A DNA stretch of 64,000 bases from Sclerodactyla briareus (GCA_026419785.1 JAODTK010005043.1:62001-126000); one strand, 5' to 3'; numbered from the stretch's first letter, positions 24,030 through 35,592 are shown. Numbers and translations are program-made. Notes: generated by a model not told the origin, from the letters alone.

Positions 24030-24265
24030 TCATTGCATGCAAATGGTTAAAATGAGGGGCTCGGGCTCTCTAGAAAGTGTGAAGGTTGATACTGGGTTAG
24101 TGAGTGGTATTAGAGGGCACAGTAGGCCTAGAATGACTTGGATAAGGTTGTCTACAGAGATTATCAGGATCAGCCCGAGACTGGGTCCTGCTAGAGACAG
24201 ATCGTTTGGAAGCGAGCAATTAATATCCGGCCAACCCATAGACCGATAACAGATATTGAAATAAA
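24030..24265 (+). mobile_element. LINE 3' remnant, C-terminal tail of a reverse-transcriptase ORF
   Basis: The frame reads VSGIRGHSRPRMTWIR... and then L-G-x-A-R-D-R, matching the G(R/K)xxxRPxxTW ... A(Q/R)DR(x)xW tail of RTE-type and related non-LTR retrotransposons. It ends with a degraded GATAACAGATATTGAAATAAAGGTGATGATAA-like tail. The 138-codon ORF (23833-24249) includes this piece but is not otherwise coding. Confidence 0.5.
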
Positions 24266-26280
24266 GGTGATGATAACGGTGGCTATAGAAACTATTTTGA
24301 CACACAACTGCAACAGTGAAAGCATCATTGCATGTCCCATCTGGTAGAGTAGGAATTTCTAGGGTAACTGAATATTTACACTAATCTGTAAGACATTCTG
24401 TGAGCATTGACATCGTTCATTGCCTATATATTATTGATTTTAACACATTCAAACATTTTAAGTCTTGAATGTTTCAGTTTCTGGTCATTTTATCTGGATA
24501 TTATTTTGCCTTGGGGCGAAATTTGTTTTCTTTCAGCTGAATTATCATCAAAAATTTTTTTTATACTACAGTAGTATTATCTGAAGTTGTTTTTGGGGTT
24601 GAATCTATGTAACATTTCAAGTTTGTTGAATATTGTTGTAGTGGCGTCTTAGTTGTTGTTCTTGCTTGTCATTCCTTTGTGCTAAAAGGTAGCTTTTTTC
24701 TGGGAGGAATTAACCTGTTCCCAATATGATTTCATATTTGTTTTTAATATGGGAGGCTTCGAAAAAAAAAAATTTTTAACTCTCCACAAATCAAATGGGC
24801 TTATCAAATTTTGATTCTTGATACAATGTGTGTAACCGAGAAGCTTGCTTCCGATCATTTTTATGTTCGTTATAGTGTTAAAACCATGGCTTTCATTCAA
24901 TATCACTCGAGCCATATCCATAACAAATTAGTTTACCAGCGTATCTATGGTGCTTAATATGAACACATTTAGGATGTTGGGGTCACGTTTGCAATATCAA
25001 TTTTTTAATCATTAAATCTTAACTAAACCTAATCCAACTTCAAATGTTGTTTGAATATTGTTCACGCTGAAATTACATGCACATTTTTTTTACATAGAAG
25101 CTATTTGGTCTATAATTTTTGTGTGTCTTCTGCCAGGAAAATGGCACTTCAATATGTTATGTGGAATCACACAATATGTTGTCCCTTGTGGCATTCATTT
25201 TCTCAGGGGATTTTCAGTGCCTTGATAGTTCAAAATATTCATAATGATCGTTTTATGAAATGGGGGAGGAAGGAAAGGAGGAAAAGACAATGTGGATTCC
25301 CGCAGGGTTTCTTGTTGGCCTTTTCATTGCTGTTCTTTGTACAGGCTACCAGTTTGCTATTATCTCAATGTGGTAGGCAATTGTGGATAAAAGTATGTTG
25401 AGTTGTTTAGTGTTTAGGATGTTGTGAATGTGGCACCAACACTGCAGATAAAATGTCTCGTTTGGTAAACAATTTTGTAAGTGCAAGTAAGGTTACTAAT
25501 TCACATTGTGTTGGCTACTTTTTGCTTGCTTCTAAATTTTTTCAAGAATGATCAGAAGATTTCTATTAATCACTGGACTTTTCAAGAATTATCAGCAGTT
25601 AACTGTTAAGTCACAATGAATGCATCAACTGTATTGCTGAAGCTCTGTTTATGTTGTTACATGTTAGGGCAAGTTGAGGCATTCACACCAGCACATAATG
25701 TGTTTTGAGGGATTGTTTCAGGAAATGAAATAAATTTGCACCCTTACCCTTTGGCATTTGTGTATTGAAACTGCCTCTGTGTGTACGTGTCAAGATCGCC
25801 GAAAATTGTACATTTCCATAGCCACCTCTTTCAGGTCTATGATGCTGTTAGATTCTGCTTTTAAATTATCTGCTGCTTTACTACAACAGCCTCTGTTGGT
25901 CTTCTAGACCTCGCAGAGTAGGCACAAGCACTTATCGCAGAAAATAGCGGTTCGAGAACCCACTCGTTCTACCACTACAACATATCAGTGAACAATATGA
26001 TATCGTAAAAACAAAACGCTTGACAACACTGGTGATACACAACTGTACATGTCGTTTCCAACCCATGTATCCATCAGCTTAGTGCAGATGTACTGAATTT
26101 GAGCTTTGTCTGGTTGATCAATACTGGTAAAGAGGTGTCATCAAATTCTCTTGAGAATTGAATTCCAACAACCGAATAGTGCTTCTGGTAGATATTAGGA
26201 ATAAGGTGCGAATGTCAAGTTACCCTCTATACATACTGCCTCACTGAGCTCAGCCTACTGCTAACCTCATTGAAACCTCT
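24266..26280. other. AT-rich intergenic DNA, no gene recognised
   Basis: Long T-rich, non-coding-looking stretch. The ORF at 25051-25401 (116 codons) is rich in cysteine and aromatic residues but matches no family. 25850-26000 contains a GGTTCGAGAACC element that resembles a B box without a convincing A box. Confidence 0.4.
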
Positions 26281-26620
26281 CAGGTTAACACAGTGTTCTT
26301 GGAATCATCACTTAAGGGTGACAAAGCTCTACAGTATTATCATGAGTTCTGAGAATTACGACTGAAGCCTCCTCCAAGTTGAAGGTCGCGACGTCACAAC
26401 TATCAAGATCGTTCTTATCGTGAGTACTGTTTCCACGTTTGGGAAGTCGCCTTTCGCCATGATCGCAATGGTTATTGGTATCCAGTCCAAGGCCTTTGAA
26501 TCACCGAAGATTATGCTTCTCTCGCTGCTACATTTCAATATCTCGAACATCGTAAATGTGTTGCTAATCTCCGTCCTCACCCCCTTTTCTACCATCACTT
26601 CTTTGGACATTGTTGCTTAG
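26281..26620 (+). pseudogene. Class A (rhodopsin-type) GPCR fragment, ICL3-TM6-TM7
   Basis: Codons near 26330-26400 read like a TM5-ICL3 junction (VTKLYSIIMSSENYD, then a stop). From 26396 comes TIKIVLIV, then GKSPFAMIAMVIGIQ (TM6), a short extracellular loop with FESPKIMLLSLL, and FNISNIVNVLL..VLTPF (TM7). TM7 has N-I-S-N-x-V-N where the family has N-S-x-x-N-P-x-x-Y, followed by V-L-T-P as at helix 8. The usual tyrosine is replaced and the CWxP of TM6 is GKSP. TM1-TM4 are not seen within 1 kb upstream, so this is a partial or decayed receptor, or one exon of a split gene. The 66-codon ORF at 26420-26620 is its intact core. Confidence 0.5.
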
Positions 26621-26869
26621 CGACAACATCTATCATGTCAACGCTCTTTCCGCCCAGCTCATGCGTCTTGCCCGTCATGCAGCTGGCACAGTTATGCTGT
26701 TTGCATGACTGCAGCCCAAACCGTCTCTCACTCTTCATCTTTCATTTTAAGATCCTCTTTGCCTTCTTTCTTGTTACCTTCTTACAGTCTCTAGGTTTTA
26801 AGTCTGACGTTAACAAGCTTACTCTTTTCAAACATTTTCCATGCCAGCCCTCTCATAAATAATAATGAA

Positions 26870-28629
26870 TTTAAGAAAATGCGAGTGGGCGCAGCCTGAT
26901 GCCGTGTCACCGAAATTAGTAAATGAAAATATTTTGCTGGTAGAGCCTTCACGTCCATGAGCCGCGAGATATTAATGGCCTTTTGACGTCACTGTACACT
27001 GTGTACAGTAATGTCTTCTAAAAACACTATTCGTCACAAAACTTCTATATTTAAATTCCTACTGCATCCGAACTTACGCTTAACATCAGTCTCTCGAATT
27101 CATTGTGCCTCGCTGCTATATAACTCTCTCCTCCTCAACTGGGTGCTAATTGGGAACCAGTGATGAACTAGGTAGAATACCAGGTCAAGATGTCAACATA
27201 GGTCACGTTTAATAGGAAGTTGGAATTTCCTACAGTCATTCGCGGTGAATGAACACCAAGGCGATCAAGGAATCACTTCGCTTATCATCTCCCTTGTTAG
27301 CGTTTTGCGATAATGTGTAGTTTAGCATTCATTGCCTCACAAATCTATTGTCGGAACAAAAAAAAATTTGAGCCATTCCCCTGATCTCACTTCTGGCGAA
27401 GTGCGTTTGTAAATTCGTGAAAATCAGACTTATAATTTTATGAATAGCCCAGCTCGATTCGAACGAGATCCCTTTCACCCTGTTCACGGGACTTCTTCTT
27501 GACTTGACCTAATGGCCGATATTCTCAGCCCTGATTGGTCGTTGAGTACGCCTTTTTCTGCATGGCGCCACCTATTCGTCCACCTATAAATCCCCGGAAC
27601 ATATTTGTCGCTGATGAAAAGTGGAAAGGATCTCCGACTAGTTCCGATGACTCACACAACCCTTCCCAACAAATATTTGTCACATAGTTACCAGCCGATT
27701 GTTTCTCTTATTCGGCTTTGGGTCAAATTATTTTTTAGAATGTCCGGGATGAGGCTGGAGGAAAAATTGAATTAAACTAATTCGCTCCAGATAATCTCAG
27801 GAGGGTTCTCCATAAGAGAGAACAAATATTGGATCCCCTGAAATTTTATCCCTGCACCGAAACGTGTCTCCGACTATATCCGCAGCGAATATCAATGTTA
27901 TCGATCATGCCCGACTGATGCTCAACATCAAAGGAACCGCTAATAGCCCGCGGGGGATTCGACTGCTTTATTAGCGGAGGTGTCCTGGAAGATAATGAGC
28001 ATTAACAAAATTAAGAGAAATACCAACAAAATAAGAAGAAATACACCAAGGCTAAGAGAAGGGAGCGCCGCGGGGTCGAGTCACTGAAATTTAACCGACC
28101 GGCAGAATCTCGGTGAATATCCTATAATTGAGAAGGTGTAATTAACAGGTCACGTCTAATTGGAGAACAATACGGAACCGAATCGGATAAAATAATTAAC
28201 AAATCGGCTGTTCGGGTATCCTCTGAGTGTTGTGCGCCCTAGGGTACTTAGATATTGCCGCCTCAAAACCCCAGGGATTGATCTGTATCGCAAAAACAAC
28301 TAATAATGCAATCAGGGCTTCGTAACTTATTATCTCATACTGTCATACTCACCTGGGCATAGTGGATATTTCCAATGACAAATACCCTCAACATATGCAT
28401 ATAATGATAAGTAAGTTAGTAGGAATGATGGCTGCACGTGTACATTCTATCCAGGTTCTGGTTTACTCAGTCCATAATGGCCCTCGCCCGACGTCGCTTT
28501 ATACTGCGTAATGGTTCCTCGTTTTTACTGGGAGGGGGGGGGGGGAATACCAAGCAGTTTTGTAATAAAATAAGAAGTATGCAGACAGGTACCTCTGTCG
28601 GCATATCAATATGAAAAACGACTGGATTT
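26870..28629. other. Non-repetitive intergenic DNA with possible regulatory sites
   Basis: No gene recognised. The sequence lacks obvious repeats and contains a consensus CRE beside a palindrome (26984-27009) and a TATA-like CTATAAATCC at about 27583-27592. A 38-codon open run near 27860-27975 is not recognised. A G10-12 run lies near 28535-28546. Confidence 0.35.
26984..27009. promoter_or_regulatory. CRE octamer adjoining a 19-bp perfect palindrome
   Basis: TGACGTCA (26984-26991) overlaps the start of ACTGTACACTGTGTACAGT (26991-27009), whose 9-nt arms are perfect inverted repeats around one central base. CREs bind CREB/ATF proteins. Function here is inference only. Other TGACGTCA sites occur at 39491 and 57079. 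Confidence 0.25.
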
Positions 28630-28639
28630 GTGTTGTATG

Positions 28640-28965
28640 TTACGTTATTTCAGGTAACCTTCACAACCATGGGCAATGAGCAATTAGTTAGATGTCGTAA
28701 TGAATTGAGTGCAATCCACATACTTGCGTTCTTCAGATATCGTGGCCACAGGCATAGTTCGTATGAAAATCTTCAATATGGATTTGGAGTTGCACGTAAC
28801 ACTATTAGCAGAATTATCCCTGAAACACGAGTGGCTATCGTGATGGAATACTGTGATAAGGTGATGAAGTGTGCTAGCCCGAAAGAGGAATAGAAGAAGG
28901 TGGCGGATGAGTTCTCTAATCGGTGGAATTTTCGTGTGACTATTTGGATAGCCTGCTGAAGCAGA
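28640..28965 (+). pseudogene. PIF/Harbinger (HARBI1-like) transposase fragment
   Basis: The 87-codon frame reads N-E-L-S-A-I-H-I-L-A-F-F-R-Y-R-G-H, then SYENLQYGFGVARNTISRII, PETRVAIVMEY and KCASPKEE. It hits a TAG where the family has tryptophan, and resumes as VADEFSNRWNF. This matches the region of Harbinger transposases just before the first catalytic D (L-A-x-G-x-x-x-x-S-x-x-x-x-F-x-V-x-x-x-T-I-S-x-I-I-x-E ... W ... F-x-x-R-W-N-F-P). The catalytic GA(I/L)DGKH block expected next is lost. No terminal repeats were identified around it. Confidence 0.75.
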
Positions 28966-29034
28966 CGATATGAGGGAATGTTCGTTAGAATAGAGGGAGC
29001 TATCGTATATTGATAGATACCATGATCGAAAATG

Positions 29035-29042
29035 TGTGTGTA

Positions 29043-29086
<44 letters not shown>
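29035..29086 (+). repeat. (TG)n microsatellite
   Basis: Mostly uninterrupted TG dinucleotides. It makes the 187-codon - strand ORF (28684-29247) with its His-Thr run, which is not a gene. Confidence 0.95.
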
Positions 29087-29087
<1 letters not shown>

Positions 29088-29319
29088 CGCTGGCTTGTAT
29101 ACACAATAAGTGGAGACTACTCGTATTTGGTTGATGAATTGAGTAGATGTTCCCTTGTTTTGGGGAGGGGTCGAAGGTCATCTCGGATGAGCAGATGCAA
29201 AAAAGTTGATTTCTTCCCGCAGCTCTAACTCGGTGTCCGTTTGTCAAACTGTTGGCATGAGGTGGAAATACAGTGATATTACCTGAATTAATCCGGAAGG
29301 TGAAAAAGTGATCTCCTAT

Positions 29320-29885
29320 GGATATTGCATGAACAAAACATATCAGGGGGATGTCCTAATGGAAAGTTGTTCGTCTATGCGAAATACGTTCTGATGACCT
29401 CATGTGACCTCTTCGACCTTTTGATCTTTGTGGACTTTCCGCGGCGACTGAATTCGTCCCGCAGATATGAACTAAAAAGGCATTCATACTACCCTTCTAT
29501 GATGATCATAGCTCAAGTTATTGACGTTTTAGCGAGAGGTCATGGAAGGTCACCATCTGAAAGGGCTCTGATTGCCATTTAATGTTTTGAAATAGGTTTA
29601 TCGACCTCTACCTATCGACCTTTGCACCAAGGTAAATATGTCAAAGGTCATTTTTTTCTATAGAAAAAAGTGCCAACCATTTAAGAGGAAATGGGCGTGA
29701 AAATTATTATCCTCTAAACTTGATACGCGATAACCCTAATGAAGTTTGTGATTTAAACCAATCTCTAGCACGCACTTTCTAACCTCCCTATCTGGAGCTG
29801 AACGAAACATATCAGGGGAGTCATAATGAAAGTTTCGGTCGTCTATGCGAATGTAACATACAGTTCCGTTCAGGTCTCTGCAAGA
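29320..29885 (+). repeat. Two dispersed repeat units of the 'TGACCT' type (related to 55333-55819)
   Basis: Units at 29325-29590 and 29805-29870 share AACATATCAGGGG and AAAGTT(T)...CGTCTATGCGAA. The first continues with TGACCTCATGTGACCTC. The same order (gene-free AACATTTTGGAGG / AAGTTTCGTT / TTTGACCTC) occurs at 55.3-55.8 kb. Confidence 0.5.
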
Positions 29886-31014
29886 CGAATCCAGTCTCTG
29901 CAAGACAAATTCAGTTAAAAGGGTAGGTCTACTCCAAAAATCTATGCAGTTACAAAAGCCCCGTTACCATACTTGTCTCGAATTTCCTGCTGCTAAACAC
30001 TCCTGCAGTTACTTGTGAAAATCAGAAATCAGGATCACCATCCAGGTGCTCCAGCTAGCTATTCTCGTTTCATCCAGTACTAGAAACAGAGTGGCACCAT
30101 GAGCTGTGTTAGGCAAAGATATTTCAAGACAGTGACAGATACAAATCCCCCATAAGCGGTTATATGGTTACGCGAAATGGAAAACCATGGAGGCCATTTT
30201 AAGATTGAATTCTTTCCATCTATACTCTTAGATGCTAGGCTACTCAGTGGCACACACACTTGCAAACAATATCAGGACCTAACATTTCAGTCCTGTCGCC
30301 CCAAGCAGCTATGAAGCATATGGGAGGAGGTACGATCCCGCAGTCAGTATTTTTTTAGTGTGTTCGAGTCACAATGTTAGCACGTTTACAGTGTTTCCAT
30401 AACTGAAGAGACCCTCCAAGTTTCGAGCACGAACCTCCAGATTTCTTGAGTTTCTGAAGGTTGACAGATATTGTGGACATTAAAGCCGACATTTATCACC
30501 ACGAAAATGGTAAAACTCTATTGGAGGTCATAGTAGGTCATTTCATTTCTGCTGTTTAAATGTCCATATGGTATGGAATGTATCACATTTACGGACATAA
30601 ACAATAAGATCACGCCCGCTCAATACTCCATGCAAGCACCACCCCCCCCCCCCCAAAGGAAAAGAATCGCTACGCAGTGTTGCGTTCTTGTTAGACAAAT
30701 CACCGATCTGCCGATATGCTGAGCGGCAAAAATAATAAGCATGTTGACACATGGTAAATACTTGAAATTAATATATTTCAGGGAAAATTTTACGGTCCCA
30801 TGGGACCTTCCTCAGCCGGGGTGCAGTTAACAGAATAAACGCCTAACAACAAACTGAGCAGCAAATAGGCGGTTATATACATGCATGGGGGGCAATCCCA
30901 ATTATCGACTTAGACACGGTGGTGAAAAGGTATATTGATTTAGGGGCCCCTATATATATTTTCAGTACTCCATGTGTCAACATGCTCGTATTTTTGAGAT
31001 CAGATATTTTATAA
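29886..31014. other. No gene recognised
   Basis: Intergenic sequence with poly-C at about 30641-30654. Small ORFs at 30080-30265 and 30543-30752 have no family resemblance. Confidence 0.4.
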
Positions 31015-31131
31015 CTCTATATAATATATATATATAATATATATATTATATATATATATATTATATATATATATATATTATATATATATATATAATATCT
31101 ATATATATATATATATTATATATATATATAT

Positions 31132-31172
<41 letters not shown>
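31015..31172. repeat. Imperfect (TA)n array, 158 bp
   Basis: TA dinucleotides with phase-shifting AAT/ATT interruptions, able to form cruciforms. Similar arrays lie at 5321-5374 and 57217-57346. Confidence 0.95.
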
Positions 31173-31173
<1 letters not shown>

Positions 31174-31261
31174 CAAAGGGTATCATTCCATTGTTCTATT
31201 TGCGCTCGTGGACTGCTTGTTATAGATTTCTCTTTGTGGAGATTGTTGTATTATAAAGGCC

Positions 31262-31337
31262 TCGATGACTCACTTTGCGATCCAGCAACTATTTATTTTT
31301 ATGTGATATCGAACGTTTTAGCTACAATACTGCACAG
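31262..31337 (-). repeat. Dispersed repeat, copy 2 (copy 1 at 8756-8830)
   Basis: The reverse complement carries TTGTAGCTA, ACGTTCGATATCAC, AAATAAAT and GTTGCTGGATCGCAA in the order found at 8756-8830. Confidence 0.6.
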
Positions 31338-31339
31338 AT

Positions 31340-31437
31340 CCTGTGGATAACTCGCTTGTGCTGAAGGTTGCACCACTGATTCATACGTAAAGCAACTAGA
31401 GGGTGTATTACGTGTAGGGCAATTAAAAGACACAATC
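31340..31437 (-). mobile_element. LINE endonuclease domain, distal part (beyond the hAT insertion)
   Basis: On the - strand a frame reads FNCPTRNTPSS at about 31395-31430, resembling the P-T-R-x-x-x-x-S segment that follows GDFN in LINE apurinic-type endonucleases. With 31998-32530 it forms one element split by the hAT insertion. Confidence 0.4.
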
Positions 31438-31445
31438 GTCTAAGC

Positions 31446-31989
31446 CAGGGGTTCCCAACCGGTGGTACACGTACCACCAGTGGTACTTTGGACCTTCAGT
31501 GTATGCGGGTGTTACACAGTAGCTTGCTTCTCTTGCTGCTTGCTTTTGCTCCATTTTTTTCCTTTTTCGCATTCTATTTTTTCTTCCTCATGCATCTTCA
31601 CGAGAGATTAGACTTCTAATGAAGCTAAAATGCACCAGATTGCATATGAGGGTACTTAATTATTCAAAAAATGACATGGACCCCGTCTCCTCCTCGTCCA
31701 CAACTGGGCGCTGCTTGTCGGCGATGGGTGGTCATCAAGAACATCCCTCTCACCGACTGGAGCTGGGAGAATATTTTTCTGATAAAATGTTTCTGATCAT
31801 ACAAAATTTCCAGAACAAGAAAGCCAATTTAAGAGATCTGCGAGCCTGTTGGGCCACAAATGTGTTACGCTCCGCGCCAACCTATGGGGGGGGGGGACTC
31901 CGCTTAGATAGTAAAAATACCGTGGTACTCAGTGGCACCACGTCAATGTGGAATGGTACCCCCAGTTCACAAACGGTTGGGAAACCCTG
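31446..31989. mobile_element. Non-autonomous hAT DNA transposon (544 bp) with TIRs
   Basis: It begins CAGGGGTTCCCAACCG and ends with the complement of CAGGGTTTCCCAACCG (15 of 16 terminal bases match). The flanking 8-bp target duplications are GTCTAAGC (31438-31445) and GTCTAAAC (31990-31997), 7 of 8 matching. CAGGG..CCAACC termini and 8-bp duplications are diagnostic of hAT elements. The internal 127-codon ORF (31619-32002) runs past the element end and has no transposase motif, so this is an internally deleted or MITE-like copy. It has inserted into a LINE endonuclease region. Confidence 0.9.
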
Positions 31990-31997
31990 GTCTAAAC

Positions 31998-32530
31998 ATT
32001 AGACTATGGAGATTGGTGCAAATGGGACGTGTTCCGATACTGCCATATGTATACTCGGGCTGCATGGGACTTTGGATAAACGCAATGCTTCATTAAATTG
32101 AAATCACCCATGGGGGTTGTATCCTCGCCGGAGACTCTGTTATCGAAAAGAAGCGAGTGGTTGCCATCAGGGCTGTTAGGAGAATGATAAACACGCCAAC
32201 TGTTGGAGAACTAGGAATTACCTGAACTTCAGTTACAGGGAATTATACACCACACATAATTGACAACAGTAGCTTGATATCTTCTCCGCGTTACTATTTA
32301 TGCCAGACTTTACATACAGCAATACTCCACCACCACGGATAGCATCCGGACGATGCCTATCTGCCTATATACAGTATAACCCGTAATGTGTGTGAACTCC
32401 AGCTGCGGAAATGTCCTCGATCGTTTAGCCAAGACTCTGTCATCCCACATACGTCGCGGTTACATTCTTGGACCAAAAGCTGGAACTCGTCAAAATTATT
32501 CGAACATTAGCGTAGAAAAGAGACCAATTA
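31998..32530 (-). mobile_element. LINE endonuclease (EEP) domain fragment
   Basis: Reading the - strand: an N-terminal YANVRI segment (about 32495-32520), DEFQLLVQECNRDVCGMTESWLND-type sequence in mixed frames (MTESWLND at 32417-32446), then GGGV and finally PMGDFNL at 32094-32115. These are the ordered N-x-R-S/x, (T/S)E(T/S)WL and GDFN motifs of LINE apurinic/apyrimidinic endonucleases. Several frameshifts show a dead copy. The hAT element interrupts it at 31990. Confidence 0.75.
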
Positions 32531-32979
32531 TTGCGCGTAATATTACTATCGCTTGAATTACTGACTCCTAGACCGCCGCTGGACAGACGACTATTAGAGG
32601 AACCCTGTCAGTTGTGACACCCGAGATTATCAACCACACATCTAGTTCAACAACAACCCCTCAACACAACACAAAAATAACTAATTGACCAAAACGCCGA
32701 AGCAACGGAGGCACCATTAAGGTGTACATCCATAGCAACCCCCCCCCCCCCCCCCCCCCCCCTCGCTCCGAAAAGTAGAATCCACAAACTGGGCGGCCTT
32801 CTCGACGCACTCAATCTCTAATCATGGGTTCCGACTAACTATCGTCCGGTAGTCAATTAACTCGACCGTGAAACGGTTGAAACCTAGAAAGGATACCGCA
32901 AAGCGCGATAGTCGACGACTACAGCCTACTGCTCAGTTCTCTTAATCGGGATCTTACGTCTTGCGAGTCACTCCTCAGA
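32531..32979. other. Sequence upstream of the LINE endonuclease, with a C24 run
   Basis: May be the LINE 5' part, but no ORF1 motif is seen. A C24 run (32739-32762) is the longest pure C tract in the window. Confidence 0.35.
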
Positions 32980-33079
32980 TAGATAGATAGATAGATAGAA
33001 GATAGATAGATAGATAGAAGATAGATAGATAGATAAGATAGATAGATAGATAGATAGATCGATAGATAGATAGATAGAT

Positions 33080-33120
<41 letters not shown>

Positions 33121-33121
33121 T
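32980..33121 (+). repeat. (GATA)n microsatellite, imperfect
   Basis: GATA units with occasional AGA/AAGATA slips. Related tetranucleotide arrays lie at 35526-35592 and 61731-61951. Confidence 0.95.
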
Positions 33122-34009
33122 ATTAGGAAATGTCAGTGAGACGGCATGGCGTTACGTGGGTGTGTATGAATGTTTATAGCGCCATCTATTTATTCCCTCA
33201 ATTTTTTGACGGCAAGGAGTGCTTTTTTGAATTGGATTGTGTGTCATTTTCCCCGTCTTATCAACAATCGGGGCGCGCGCCTCGTTAACAAATCGCTCTC
33301 TCTTCACAACCTAATCTCTTCATATAATTAACAAAAAGCGTTGCTATGAAGCTGGCCGCAATAGTTATTTTGGAACTGTATGAGACGTTTGTTTATGTGA
33401 CGTTGGCGACGAGTCAAACAATGGCGTCCCTACTCGGGTCCCTAAATAGCCTCGGATTACAATAGTTTTCCCGGCTTGACTAATCGTTTGCAGTCGTCGT
33501 ACTACGTTATACAAGGGTCATTGTACTTTGCTCCTCGTCCGGCGTACGTAGATGTTATAACAGAGCTGACGGGGGCAAAGCAGAAAAAATAATGATTGTT
33601 CGAGGTCATTTCGTCAGCGATCAAAACAACATGCACCACCCTACGTGATTTCGAGGCAAGGATCACTCAGCTATTTTTCCACTCTAATTTGATTAATGAA
33701 AATCGAGTACTCAAAAGTACACGCAACCTATTGATGTTTCTGGTCAGGTTCAAGCAAACAGTTTACATTGTTACAAACGAGTCGATGGCGGCTGTTCTTT
33801 CTAGTGGATCGTATTTCAGGTGGGAGGAAGATTTACACGGAATGTTGAGCGGAATGACTCACAGTTCGCTATTTTTTTATTGCAAATTTAAATGGACGCA
33901 AGTGGCGGTGCATGAATGCTTATTAATCTTAGCACTCGAAGCTTCTTTCGGGCCCCACTCCGTGGTGGTGTATGAGAAGGGTGAAGCGGCGTGACCGTCA
34001 AAAAAATAA

Positions 34010-34071
34010 AAAAAATAATAATAATAATAATAAAAAAAACAATGATAATAATAATAATGATAATAATAATA
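34010..34071 (+). repeat. (AAT)n/(AAC)-like microsatellite
   Basis: A/AAT-rich array that yields poly-Asn on one strand and poly-Ile on the other. The ORFs across it are artefacts. Confidence 0.9.
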
Positions 34072-35525
34072 GGGTATCTGTCATATTGGTCAGTCATATG
34101 GTCCCATTTCAAGGGAGGCGAGAAGATACACTCTCGTCAATGTGGGTGATTACTTTCTCAATCTGAATTCTAATAAAGCACATCATGTCATTGCAGACGC
34201 ACCTCTGATCTCAGGAATGGTCCGTATAGGTAGCGTCATGGTCAGGGGAGTAATGACGCAGGGGTACGTTCAAAGTCCAACAATGGTGAGTCGTGATTGG
34301 CACGCGTGAGCTTGGTCCGTCAGTGTACAAATTTCGCGGAATTAGTGCTGTACTTACTACTGTACTACTTTCACAATTATTAACTCTTTGGTCTTAGGTT
34401 CTTACCTAATAACATGTGATGTGGAAATGGAAGGAGGAACATTTTTATAGACTGTACATACTTCATTGTTCATGTTCGTGTAGCACTCTTTCGAATGGAC
34501 ACCATGAGAGCGGACGTGTTCTACGCGTTTAATGAGGCTGGTAGCCTGCACTAGCCACGATGTGAAACCTTACAGCACCTGCTGTCGTTAGGTACAACCA
34601 TCGAAAAACAACCGATTGCCCCATATTTGGAAAGGGATCGCTGGTAATGCTAGAGGGTCAGTCGATAAGGAAAGTTTGAAATAGAGAAGTGATAACAATA
34701 ACAAGGGTAGCGATCATATAGCGTATCCTGCTGTGGGCCAATTACGAGAGAGACCCCCCCCCCCCCCCCCCTCTGAACGTAGCTTCATATGACGAATATC
34801 AGGGCGCTCGAGTGTACTGGCGAAACGGAGGGGAGCTGGAGGAGGGGGCAGATGGAAAAATCGACAAAATACTGAATGCCTGGACCCCTCCTCTGCCCCC
34901 ACCTCCGGATAATGACCCGATATAGGCGCGCCAATAGTGAGTGGGTTACTTAAGCGGATCGTCTATGCTTTTATTATAATCGAACGGTGGATGAGTTATT
35001 CTGTGTGTGATGCGTAAAGCCGCCTGCTCCCAATAAACTTTCCAGTTTCAGAGTGTCTAATTTGGTGCTTTATTTCATTGCTGATATCACGAGGAACAAA
35101 GAAGTTAATGCGTCACGAAACGATAAACCGAGTCAGTTTTTACGATGGATAGCTGGGTATACGATTCGAGTAGCGCTCCAGAAAATTTAATACTTTCAGT
35201 TTTAGGCAGGTGAACTCATTAGCTTGCGCCGTTTGTCCAACTCTGTTAATCATCATCTCCAGCAAAAATGGGTTAACTGACCACGGCTCAGTTGTTTCAA
35301 TATTGACTAAGTTGGCGATATTTTGTAGATCGATGAGGTAAACATATAATATTCCCTTTTCTTCGATCAAAGAGAAGCCTGCATGGAACTAAGGACCTTG
35401 AAATTAGCGTCAACTACTACCAGCTAACGGTACCTAACATGTAAGGGGGGGGGGGATTTTCGAAGAGTACGGGGTTGGGGGCTTTGGGGGCGATGATTTG
35501 ATCAAAATATGGAGGTGGTTTGGCC

Positions 35526-35549
35526 TATCTATCTATCTATCTATCTATA

Positions 35550-35584
<35 letters not shown>

Positions 35585-35592
35585 ATATCTAT
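35526..35592 (+). repeat. (TATC)n microsatellite
   Basis: CTAT repeats with two ATAT interruptions. Confidence 0.95.

Noticed and set aside
23632..24249. Several 80-138-codon ORFs on both strands
   Set aside because: They overlap each other, the minisatellite edge and a LINE tail; only the LINE tail is recognisable.
28684..29247. 187-codon - strand ORF
   Set aside because: It runs through a (TG)n array (His-Thr repeat) and is antisense to a Harbinger fragment.
33596..33994. 132-codon + strand ORF
   Set aside because: No motif, codon bias or splice context; length within chance range.
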